Shown in pieces: positions 1 through 9,021 of a DNA stretch of 64,000 bases (its first letter is position 1; every line of letters starts with the position of its first letter). The notes under the pieces were generated by a model. That model made no database searches. It saw only the letters and a list, made by a program, of their open reading frames with translations, and was not told where the DNA came from. The position numbers were made by a program, and so were the translations under genes. Source of the stretch: Asparagopsis taxiformis (taxonomy: Eukaryota; Rhodophyta; Florideophyceae; Bonnemaisoniales; Bonnemaisoniaceae); contig JALQPE010001999.1 in the NCBI GenBank assembly GCA_030407315.1, positions 1 to 64,000 on the forward strand, in the 5' to 3' direction.

Positions 1-279
1 GCATGTCTTGTCTCCAAGGCTCGCAAGCAAGGGAAGAAACGGACGTGTCGAGAGCGAACAGCGGACTAGTGCACAGTCACGGCATGTGTTTGCAAGCCGT
101 ACTGTGACGAGAGAGGCTTGTTTCTGTTGAAGTGTGGCAAAGCGGAGAGGGGTCTGGAATTGTTCATGTCGTTGATGATGTAAACCGCTGCTCATCACTT
201 GTTCTAGTGTCCGAGGATTGGATTCAATCGCATATTACGTCAAACCTCGTGCTGTAATGGATTGTTGATTGCGCAAGGA
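1..279. other. No gene seen at left edge
   Basis: No open frame with recognisable content lies here. The stretch follows the 3' end of the minus-strand transposase remnant and may contain the end of that element, but I see no terminal inverted repeat that would fix the boundary. Confidence 0.4.
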
Positions 280-3200
280 CTAATTGGCGCAGAACTTTTC
301 GTCGTTGACCCATATGCTGGACACCTGAGTGCAAACCTGAATGTCGAAATCAATGCCCCACAGTATGGGGCATGGAGGGGCGGCGCCATGCAGCCCTGCT
401 GATAACGGTTTTTGGCGTAATGGAGGATGGTTGAAATTAGTGCAGTAAATGTGACGTTGACTAGAAGGTTTATCATGTAGTACATTATCAATAGAGTGCT
501 GCGATTTAGATTTATTCTTCTTCATTATCATCTGTGAATGGTAATCAGTGTTGGTGTAGAAGCGGTTTGAGATAGAAACGGTGGTCCGCCAGTGCATTGT
601 TCGTAAATGGCTTGACTGGAAAGTTACTTCGTACGATTGCACGGTGCCAGATATAGTAGATGCAGGAATGAGGTCAAACCAAGGACCACCTGCACTGTGG
701 GATGCAGTGTCATTGCTGTCAACGGATCCGTTGTCCGGGTCCCATGTGGACCACTTTAAACAAATGCACCAAGTGATTTTTCCCAGCGGTTTTTTTGGGG
801 CAAAGCAGGTCATATACTGAACGAAAGCGAGTTCTACAGGTTGAAAACAGGTTTGGAGACTGCAGGCGTACCAGTGCCAGGACGCGCCCTACCCATATGG
901 TTCTGTAGTCATCGGCAAGTTCCGGAGATGACGACAAAGGAGTACTGCGATCTCTTTGCGGGGCCGAACGATGAAGTTGCAAAGACGCGCTGCTGCTTGT
1001 GCCTCGACACGTTTGTGGGGCGAAGCATGCCACTGTGCGGGTCAAAGTCGTCGGCATCTGGGACGTACCCTCCCATGACGTAGGCGGACTTTACCACGGT
1101 GACGGAAATGTCCATGTCATGTATTGGAGGGCCTTCTGCCGTGGCGCGCAGTCTAGCGAGGGTGAGGAACGCTTGTGCAGCTGTGTCACCGAGTTGCTGG
1201 AATAGCGTTATGGTGCCAGACGGGAACGAGGAGTTGTGCAGAGGCAAAAGAGTGGCAGGATCGGGCTGTCCGTCGATATCTGCAACGAGGAGGGTTGCAT
1301 CGGGCAGCAGGGAGGCAAAGTCGTGCAGTGCAACGGTGAATCCGTCGCGAACGAGTACTGCACCGTCTGTGGGCGATATCATGCGTGGGTTTCCCAATGT
1401 GTTCGATGGGGTGTGACCAGTTGGAGTGGCCAGGAGAATTCCATGTGGCGAATAGTCTCTTCCATGGCTGTGGAGCGCCTTCGAGAGGTTTTCCTATAAC
1501 TCTGTTTGAACAGAAGATGCGAGTGTTCGTAAGGGCCTGCATCAATGTGTTCCAGGGCGCCATATCTCTGCAAGTCACCGGGAAGATGGTCTAGAAGATG
1601 GAACTTGAAAGTTTTGAGACCTGTGGTGTGGAATGGGCCGAGGGTGGAGAGCATTGATTGTTTGAAATAGGAAATGGAGTTTGGAGGCTTTCTAGTTCGG
1701 CGGCAGTCCAGTGCTTGATGCGACCGCGTTTCATGACCCATGCGACGAGGTCAGAGTATTGCGTGCAGATGGAAGTGAGGGGGGCTGTATCTACTTCGTC
1801 ACAGCATGTGTCAATGAATGCTGCGATGAAAGGGAACACCATGTCGACATGGTGATAGTCTTTGGCTGCGAGCATGCCGCGTATGCCGTCCTCCGTGAAG
1901 AGGCCGTTCAAATTGGTGCCCTTCTCACCCTTGGAGAAGTCGACATGAAGACCGGTGATGTAGTAGTCGCGTTCGATAGCGGACAGAATGCTGTTTGAGC
2001 CGGCGAGGATGGATTTTTTCACCTTCTTGAAGGTGCGAGGTGTCCCGGAATGGGAGGCAGTGGTGGTGAGGTCTGGGGAGCTGAGGCGGTGGGACAATGC
2101 ACTGTTTGATGAGCTTTGAGATGCCGAGGTGGAGATTGTGCAGAGGCTCGAAGGAGAAAATGTTGTAGGGGTCTAGGGGACTGTTGGTGGGTAAAAGAGC
2201 GGTCGATTCGAGGACAGAGTGTTGTTCGAGGAGGGAGAGAGCTTCGAGCGGAGCAGTTGTATGCTCCTGAGCGCTCTCTTGGCGTGCAGAGCGTGTATCA
2301 TCGAGGGAGCGGGGCTGGTGTGGCGCGCTGGATTCAAGTTGAGTGGCGGGGATGTAGCAGCGGTGGCAGGGATGTGTGGTGGTAGTGCTGTTGCGAGTGC
2401 ATGACAGCTCTTTGGCCTCTGGAAAGTCGCAGCAATAATTGGCTAGGATGGGAAAGCATTGGCGGGCAGTTGCAGTGGAGTCTGTGCAGGGGAACCCGGA
2501 AGAGAACGCGGTGGATAGGGACGAAAACACTTTTTCGAGTGCTTTATGAAGAATATCAATTTTGCGAGCGCGACTAGCAGAACTAGAGGTTGTCGGCATT
2601 TCATCACCGAACAAGGCGTTGGACGAAGGGTTACAATGTACGGAAGATACCCGACGATGGTGAGGCCGGTACGGATGCAGTGGCGACGGAGGGGGGCGGA
2701 GAAGTTGAGCAGTGTGACGTGTATGGGGTATGCGACGATTGCGGAGCTCTTGAGGCTTGTGCTGCTCTTGTCGGAGTACACTTGGAGGAGGCCGGCAAAG
2801 GAGGAAGCGGTGGGATCATTTTCCTCTGCCCATACGACCTGTGGATCTTCCGAGAGCTGCACGCGCTGTCTAGTAACCTGGTGCAGCGTTTTTCGCGAAT
2901 TCTGTGTGTAGGGGATGAGAAAATATTGCGGTGCCGTCTGGGGCGGTCTGTGGGGAGGGTGGAAGAGAGTATTTTGGTCGTTAGCCAGTGCTAACTGCCT
3001 GCGGAGCATGTCGACTGGGTCGCGGAGGTACAGCTGTGCCGAGTACTTACCAGTTTTGTCTGGAATGATGTGGCTCTTGTAACCTTCGGTGCGGAATGTG
3101 TTTCGACCATGGAAGCGGTAACGTGGCGACATTCTTCTACGGTGCGAACGGCGCTGTTGAACTTTTCTAGGGAGAATGCGGGGTCTTGTAGGATGGTGAT

Positions 3201-3731
3201 GACTTCGCTCACGCGGCCAGCGCCGGCCTTGTACTCGAGGGTTGTGAGACTGGCGGCGAGGGATTGCACGAGGAGGTCTGCGCGGGAGGGGGTTGAGGTT
3301 GGTGGCAGTGAAGCGTCACAGGGTGAGTCGCTGGAGGAAGCACGACCAGATTCTGGGTCTGGGGAGCTGGGTTGCGGGGAATCATGGTCGCCGTTTCGAG
3401 CAGGCTCATGGGTGACGGCAGGGACACGAGCGTTGTTGAAATGTTGGGGAGAGGGGTTGAAACGGTAGCGACACGTTCGCTCATGCAGCGCGAGCGCATA
3501 AGCATCTACGCAGTAGTAGAAGCACCCTTCATACTTGCATTCCATGTCGAGTTTTGACGCAAAAGGAGGATTGCGAGCTGAACAGGGGAGACTGTGCCGT
3601 CCAGATGCGACCAATTTTATTTTTGTGGTGCTTTCGAGACTTGGAATGTAACGTGTTCGTAGTTTTTTGGGTAGTAGTTTTGTGCTCACTCCAGCTGACA
3701 TCCCAACGGTGGAATTTAACCGAGAGTTCAA
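280..3731 (-). mobile_element. Broken Plavaka/KDZ-like DNA transposase
   Basis: A transposase of the Plavaka (Kyakuja-Dileera-Zisupton/tnp2-related) type can be followed on the minus strand, but it is spread over several frames. From the N-terminus it shows a C2H2-like segment (CKYEGCFYYC, near 3540), an LRDPVDML motif (near 3030), the family's YSDK...IVGYLP block (2660-2790), a cysteine motif HPCHRCYIP (near 2370), EPLHNLHLGISK (near 2130), and the C-terminal HLPGDLQRYGALE...EHSHLLFKQSYRKTSRR block (near 1500-1590). The frame changes near 3040, 2640, 2095, 1690 and 1400, with few internal stops inside each segment. The part below about 900 is only weakly recognisable. The family call rests on remembered motif order. 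Undetected introns could explain some breaks, but several junctions look like single-base indels, so I treat the copy as a recently inactivated element. Confidence 0.65.
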
Positions 3732-4141
3732 TCATTTCCAACTGTTACATCACATTGCGTGCTGGCAACGTGTGCATGGAAGGACGAACGACTGCCCTGG
3801 GAGATGAATTTTCAATTAATTCATTTGTAATAATAAACTTTTTTATTTCCAAACTTCGTGGAATCTGAATGTGCTTTACAGCGGATATGCCACAGATCAT
3901 GTAAGGAAAGCAAATGGATTCTCATATATATGATTATATGTTTATATTCGTTGTTCTCGATCCGGATCTCTTTGTTCGGGGAATCAGAGACCATGGCTTG
4001 GGCCATACTCAATCTCACTGCCGGCGATGATTTCGAGTATGCACAGCAAGACTTAAGCGGACGCAGAAAGCTGTCCGGTCGACGCCGCAGGCTCCACTCC
4101 GCCCTCATCACCGACTGATCTTCTTTGACCGACTTTGCTTT
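3732..4141. other. Non-coding, probable transposon flank
   Basis: AT-rich stretch between the transposase start and the palindrome. No open frame here has recognisable content. It may be the 5' terminal region of the minus-strand transposon. Confidence 0.35.
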
Positions 4142-4179
4142 GTACGTGCGCGAATCTTGATCAAGATTCGCGCACGTAC
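4142..4179. repeat. Perfect 38-bp palindrome
   Basis: The left arm GTACGTGCGCGAATCTTGA is followed immediately by its exact reverse complement, with no spacer. Every one of the 19 base pairs matches. Such a sequence can form a cruciform, can be two transposon ends joined head to head, or can be a dimeric protein-binding site. Nothing nearby decides between these. Confidence 0.95.
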
Positions 4180-4189
4180 CTTCGTTCCA

Positions 4190-4810
4190 TCCTCTACCCT
4201 CGAGGGTATGCGTTGAGGGAAGCGTGGGTTTTGAGTCTGACTATTTCCGTTGATGCGATATTTTTCATGGGAAGCCTGTTGACTGATGGTGTGTATTGAG
4301 CGGAGGATGGAAGAGAGGTACGTGAAGTTTTGAAAGTATGCTGTGAGGGAAGGTTGATTTTGAGTCTGACTGTTGTGGTTGATTCCGATGTTGTGTAGAT
4401 GATGCAGGAATGTTGATGACAGAAGGTAAGTTTTACTGAGCACCAAGACTTGTTTTGCGAAGATATGGACTGCTGACTTTGATTATTCATTGCAAGGTTT
4501 TTGGATCATGGTTTGTATTTTGTGTAGGATGGATGATTCAGTCATCCTCTCGGAGAGGTAAGTAAGGGAGTTTCTAGGATATCTGTCGTGGTAAGCGTTG
4601 CTTTTGAGTCTGACTGTTGTGGTTGATTCTGATGTTGTGTATGTGATGCAGGAGTGGTGAAGCAGGAACGGCAGGACTGAAGGAGAGTGAAGAAGGGATG
4701 TAGGAAGATGGGGAATGAAGCTGTGAGGTGTTTCTGGTATGTGTATATTTTGGGGCATACGATAGAAGTGAGAGTGGGTTTCAAGTGGTGTAAGATTTTG
4801 CTGACCATGT
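4190..4810. repeat. Degenerate direct repeats (three copies)
   Basis: A block beginning TGAGTCTGACT and continuing with a GTTGAT...GATGTTGTGTA-like sequence occurs at about 4232, 4361 and 4605. Copies 2 and 3 are close matches and also share a following TGATGCAGGA. Copy 1 is more diverged. The spacing is uneven (129 and 244 bp). No coding content is evident. This looks like a decayed array or nested insertions. Confidence 0.6.
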
Positions 4811-5022
4811 TCGTGTTTGATGTCTTGATGATTTAATGGGCTGGGGTGGTGTCGAGGAAAGCGGGGATGGTATTGGGAAGGAGCGTATTTTTTGTAATCT
4901 AGGTCGTGAGGGTTCTTGCAGTATGTGCGGATGGTGGTGCATGGCGTTCGGATGGTAGGGAGAACGCGATAGTGAGGGAGATGGGTGATCGACGATATGC
5001 TGACAGGTATTTTGTATTCTGG

Positions 5023-5121
5023 CTGGATACGTATTTCCTATTCTAACCGGGTATTTATTTCCTATTCTAACCGGGTATTTATTTCCTATTCTGACCAGAT
5101 ATGTATTCCCTATTCTAGAGA
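5023..5121. repeat. 24-bp tandem repeat, about 4 copies
   Basis: Units of the form TTCTAACCGGGTATTTATTTCCTA repeat about four times, the two central copies being identical and the outer ones diverged. On the minus strand the unit would encode an eight-residue repeat with core RIGNKYPV, but there is no other sign of a real gene. Confidence 0.75.
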
Positions 5122-5241
5122 GACGTATTGTATACGAGCAGTTTCCTAAATGAGAGAATAAAATACGGTCCGATATGGGCCCTGAATTTACCATCCGCTG
5201 TAATTTCTTCCCTCCCGGTTTTCGCTGATATATTGTATACT

Positions 5242-5714
5242 GGATGTCGGGTCCTAGTATTCCGCCATATGTACTAGAGAAAGTGGATGTCGGGTCCTAG
5301 TATTCCGCCATATGTACTAGAGAAAGTGGATGTCGGGTCCTAGTATTCCGCCATATGTACTAGAGAAAGTGGATGTCGGGTCCTAGTATTCCGCCATATG
5401 TACTAGAGAAAGTGGATGTCGGGTCCTAGTATTCCGCCATATGTACTAGAGAAAGTGGATGTCGGGTCCTAGTATTCCGCCATATGTACTAGAGAAAGTG
5501 GATGTCTGGTCCTAGTATTCCGCCATATGTACTAGAGAAAGTGGATGTCGGGTCCTAGTATTCCGCCATATGTACTAGAGAAAGTGGATGTCTGGTCCTA
5601 GTATTCCGCCAAACGTACTAGAGAAAGTGGATGTCGGGTCCTAGTATTCCGCCATATGTACTAGAGAAAGTGGATGTCGGGCCCTAGTATTCCGCCATAT
5701 GTACTAGAGAAAGT
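5242..5714. repeat. 43-bp satellite array, 11 copies
   Basis: Eleven head-to-tail copies of a 43-bp unit start at 5242 and recur every 43 bp up to 5672. Most copies are identical; a few carry one or a few substitutions (for example near 5505, 5590 and 5680). There are no unique spacers between copies. The unit contains TACTAGAGAAAGTGGATGTC, which resembles TACTAGAGAGACTGGACGTC at 5801-5820, just inside the flanking copia element. The array may therefore have grown from element sequence. Confidence 0.95.
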
Positions 5715-5765
5715 GGACGTCCGCATCCAAAAAATTTTTATTTTTTTTTGGACGCGGACGTTCAT
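5715..5765. repeat. Inverted repeat with A/T-rich loop
   Basis: GGACGTCCGCATCCAAAAAA is followed after a short A/T stretch by a near-perfect reverse complement, TTTTTTTTGGACGCGGACGTTC. It lies exactly where the 43-bp array ends and before the copia polymerase frame opens. Confidence 0.85.
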
Positions 5766-5806
5766 TTGTTCTAGTAAATCTCGGGGCCGACTAGGACCCG
5801 TACTAG

Positions 5807-6913
5807 AGAGACTGGACGTCCGCGTCCACTTCCGAAAACACAGACGTATACGGACTTCCCGATAGTGGAGACTATTGGGGAAAAACAATCTCCGATCACC
5901 TTGTCAACAACTTGGGCATGACAAAAGCGATCGGCGATGAGGCCTTATTGTACAAGTCAGTACAAAATAAGCTGGTTGGACTGTGCGTCACTTACGTGGA
6001 TGATATTCTCCACGCAGGAAACGAAGAATTCTCTTCTACTTCCAAAGCGACTGAAAAGCGTTTCCAGTGTCGAAAACGCGAATGGGACAACACCCAATTC
6101 GCCGGTGTTGAGATTGAGTCAGGAAACGGCGAGAAACTAATCCATCAAAGGAAGTATATCAACAAGCTTAAAATGCTTGAAAAGACTTCTTCTTTCAGTG
6201 ACTACCGCTCCCTACGAGCACAACTCGCGTGGGTATGTCAAACTCGACCGGACATAGCCTGCTCCGTCGCTCAATCCACCCAGGTGACAAATGAAAGATT
6301 TGATAACAGTTCGCTAGAACATATCAAAGCTCTCAATTCCGTTATCACTCACTTGTCCAAAATGGAATATCTCCCGTTGCGATATCCAAAACTGGACGTT
6401 AAATCCCTTAGACTTCAGGTTTACTCCGACGCATCCTATGGAAACAACTATGATGGATCTTCTCAGATCGGATACATCATCTTTTTAGCTGATGGCATAA
6501 ACCGTTGTCAACCACTTTATTGGTCTTCTCGGAAGTCCAAACGAGTATGCAGATCTGTGCTCGGAAGCGAAGCTATGGCTTTTGCTGATGGCTTTGATAT
6601 GGCATATATCCTCCAAGCTGACTTGCAATCAATTCTCCAAATTGATATTCCAATTGTCATGCTTACAGATAGCCTTTCTCTTTTCGACGTTATATCGAAA
6701 GCAACTAATACTGCTGAGAAACGGCTCATGATTGACTTACAGGTCGTCAAAAGTGCCTATTCATCTCGAGAGATGGAGAAAATTTGCTTCATACGAAGTG
6801 AACATAATCCCGCCGACGCGCTCACTAAAGTTTCTCGGAAAGCTATCCTGGAATCTATTCTGACCGAGGCGAAACTTGATCATCCAATCGAGCAATGGGT
6901 CGATAGAAAGTAG
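5807..6913 (+). mobile_element. 5'-truncated Ty1/copia RT-RNase H
   Basis: An open frame runs from just after a TAG at 5804 to a stop at 6913, without a credible initiator. It begins in the middle of reverse transcriptase (VYGLPDSGDYWGKT at about 5846), includes the catalytic box YVDDILHAGN (near 5995), and continues through the connection region (RPDIACSVAQSTQ) into RNase H (YSDASYG, SEAMAFADGFDMA, LTDSLSLFDV, HNPADALTK). This order is typical of the C-terminal half of Ty1/copia pol. Gag, protease, integrase and the N-terminal half of RT are missing and are replaced by the satellite array. No internal stops are seen, so the truncation looks fairly recent. A purine-rich stretch and a candidate LTR follow directly. 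Confidence 0.9.
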
Positions 6914-6958
6914 AAATACGAATCAAAATTCTTTGTCGAGCGAAAGAAAAGTAGGGAG

Positions 6959-7425
6959 TGTCATTCTTTACAGACTAGCCCACTGTAATTCTTCGCTACG
7001 ACAAAATATTTGATCAAATAATTAGATAGAAATTAGATTTGCTTTATTGAATCTACCACCGCCGCCGCCGCGCAATTTAGCTCAAACACTTGGCGGAGGA
7101 ATTTTCCTCGCCAGTTGATCGGTATATAAGCAGTAATACCAATCCGGTTCTTGGAGAATTCCATCATCATCCAACAAATCAACCCCCCTCAGCGACGAAT
7201 AAAAAAATTCCCTTCTGGCAATTCCCCGCCCCTGCGCGTGCCCCGATCGTCATTCACAGCCACCCCTTCGAGCCCGCGATCGGTAATCAATTCCCGCCCT
7301 CCTCGGGCAACAGCATCCGCCTCTTCAGAAGGCAACCTATCCCTACACGTGTCGAGAATTCGAAAACTTTCTGGAAATCAAAAACTTTCTGGGAATTTAT
7401 TGGAAACTACTGAGTTTTTCTGACA
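6959..7425 (+). repeat. Candidate 3' LTR of the copia element
   Basis: A purine-rich tract (GAAAGAAAAGTAGGGAG) follows the pol stop and ends at TGTCA (6959). TGACA at 7421-7425 gives matching 5-bp inverted ends and the TG...CA form usual for LTRs. A TATA-like GGTATATAAG lies at 7121-7130, suited to an internal LTR promoter. GGGAG stands immediately on both sides of the interval. The boundaries are inferred from one copy; a second LTR is not visible in the window. Confidence 0.55.
7121..7130 (+). promoter_or_regulatory. TATA-like box in candidate LTR
   Basis: GGTATATAAG sits about 160 bp into the candidate LTR, where a U3 promoter would be expected. Confidence 0.45.
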
Positions 7426-7639
7426 GGGAGGGTATTGGCAAACACCCTGTATTTTGTTAAAGAAAAGGGAATAATTTTTGTACTGAGTAGTTTTGAAATG
7501 TTTGCGTATTTTCCTACTTGACGGGCCTTTGATTAATATAGACAAATTTTTTATTTTAGTTCGTAATCTAGGAAATGATGAAGCAATTAGGAAATGACTC
7601 GATCTTTAAGGAAATACCCCGTATTTGAATATGAGGTCT
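7426..7639. other. AT-rich spacer
   Basis: No gene or repeat recognised between the candidate LTR end and the duplicated 5' gene fragment. Confidence 0.4.
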
Positions 7640-7938
7640 AATACTTTACTGTATCTTCTAAACTGATGTTCACTACCACAACAACCCAATGCACCGTCGA
7701 CGTCCTACCTTTTTCCATTCGTGTACGTTGTCAGCGCGACCTGCACAAGCGTGCGCCAAGTTGGGATGAATCCACGATACAACGCACGTCAATGCTTGCC
7801 AAGCACACGAAATGTGCACGACCGGGGCATCAATTGTAACAAGCCGTTCAAACGCGTGCGAGCACCAAGCGACGCCATCTGTTTCCGAGTGCTGCAACAA
7901 CCAACTCGAGCACTTGAAACGACGACAAGCGTCTCAGA
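7640..7938 (+). repeat. Duplicated 5' end of the MnmC2-like gene
   Basis: This segment matches 11435-11737, the upstream region and presequence of the FAD oxidoreductase gene, in the same orientation. The stretch 7723-7807 is identical to 11521-11605 (85 bp), and similarity decays on both sides. The ATG at 7766 corresponds to the initiator at 11563. The frame here encodes the same first ~45 residues with few changes, then leaves homology and stops at 8020 (84 codons in all). It looks like a promoter-plus-targeting-peptide fragment without the enzyme. The longer, uninterrupted gene at 11563 is the likely source. Confidence 0.85.
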
Positions 7939-8020
7939 GTTGAGTGTGCATGCGAAGGTGTGCTTGCCAAGAACGGCTCTCAATTTAATTCATCAATCTC
8001 TGGGCACGCCATTGTACTAG
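7766..8020 (+). pseudogene. Presequence-only fragment ORF (84 aa)
   Basis: The open frame begins MNPRYNARQCLPST, as does the MnmC2-like protein, and carries the same arginine-rich, acid-poor N-terminus typical of an organellar presequence. It diverges after about residue 55 into sequence with no recognised domain. It may be a dead fragment, or a seed for a new organelle-targeted protein if expressed. No enzyme domain is present. Confidence 0.5.
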
Positions 8021-8095
8021 ACTTCATATTCCAATACCGGTGGACCAAACTACTCTTCTATCGTGAATTTTCTTAATGCACCCAGATTCCCAATC

Positions 8096-8950
8096 TCATG
8101 GGACAAGCCAGCACTGATTCACCGCGGGAATAGGACCCTGGCCAATAATTGCTGTGCTTCCGATCCTGATGTCAACAGTACATGAAGCACAGCATGATAG
8201 GATAAACAACGTTGCATCGCGTTGAAACATGTCCAGCTGGCCTAGGCGACAAAAATCAGGCAGGTTCTCTGCATTAATGCATCCGATATAGCAGTCCAAG
8301 GCCTTTTGTTCCAACTCGCTCCTAGTCGAATTTTTCAGGCTCTTCCCGCCATTGCGAGTAGGTACCAAAGGGGTTATTGAAGTAAATCCATTTAACCCAC
8401 ATCGGCAGGAAATGGATTTGGGACATCCAGTGGTTTCATTAGGGTCAAGTTCTTGTAGTGAGCACACCGCTGATGGAGAAGGAGAAACAGATATTGTTGG
8501 CGTTACCGATGGTGTCGCAGACATTGACGGAGTGGTTGACGGAGATGCCGACGGCGTTGGTGTTCTCCTAGCGTCCACAGAAGGATTTACAAAAGGCGTT
8601 GGCGAAGCCCCTGTAACTACCACAACGGGTGTATTGGGTCGGAAAGGTGGCCTCACTTGCTGAACACCTCTTCCGACGCATTGGTATCCTATGATCCCCC
8701 TACGCCCAGGACAACGTTTTATTTGACACAACGCTCCTCCCCTGCATCTTGAGCGAACCCCACACGATCTCCTGGCCGCGGCCAAGCGTATGAAACAGAT
8801 AGATGGGCATCTTCCACATCGTTGGGACTCTACTTGACGTTGGATCGGAGAGGTGTTTTCAAACCCAGAAAGGCTGGAAGGCACATTGGTGGCTCCAACG
8901 GAACAAACAGTAAATGTAGCCAGGGAGCACAGAAAGAAATAACGGAACAT
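8096..8950 (-). CDS. Secreted cysteine-rich Ser/Thr/Pro protein
   Basis: The predicted protein has 284 residues, starting at the ATG at 8950. The frame is open further upstream, but this ATG begins a clear signal peptide (MFRYFFLCSLATFTVCSVGA). After it comes a basic domain with about ten cysteines (CGRCPSIC, CGVRSRC), then a mucin-like linker of TPSxSxTPS-type repeats, then a second cysteine-rich domain (CPKSISCRCG, CCASC). The architecture suggests an extracellular or cell-wall protein with an O-glycosylated linker and disulfide-bonded ends. I do not recognise the family, and no catalytic motif is visible. A TATA-like TCTATAAG on the minus strand (about 9014-9021) lies roughly 65-70 bp upstream. 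It stands alone between repeat-rich stretches. Confidence 0.7.
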   Translation of the reverse strand: MFRYFFLCSLATFTVCSVGATNVPSSLSGFENTSPIQRQVESQRCGRCPSICFIRLAAARRSCGVRSRCRGGALCQIKRCPGRRGIIGYQCVGRGVQQVRPPFRPNTPVVVVTGASPTPFVNPSVDARRTPTPSASPSTTPSMSATPSVTPTISVSPSPSAVCSLQELDPNETTGCPKSISCRCGLNGFTSITPLVPTRNGGKSLKNSTRSELEQKALDCYIGCINAENLPDFCRLGQLDMFQRDATLFILSCCASCTVDIRIGSTAIIGQGPIPAVNQCWLVP

Positions 8951-9013
8951 GGTTATGTGCGGAATGGTTGCACTGAGTTGCATTGAAATGATTTGCTTTG
9001 CCGCGGTGTGGCT

Positions 9014-9021
9014 ACTTATAG
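9014..9021 (-). promoter_or_regulatory. TATA-like box of secreted protein gene
   Basis: The minus-strand sequence CTTCTATAAGT is centred here, about 65-70 bp before the chosen ATG at 8950. Position and sequence fit a core promoter element, but nothing else confirms it. Confidence 0.35.

Noticed and set aside
5242..5714. Regular repeats suggesting a CRISPR array
   Set aside because: The 43-bp units are contiguous with no unique spacers, and the window is eukaryotic.
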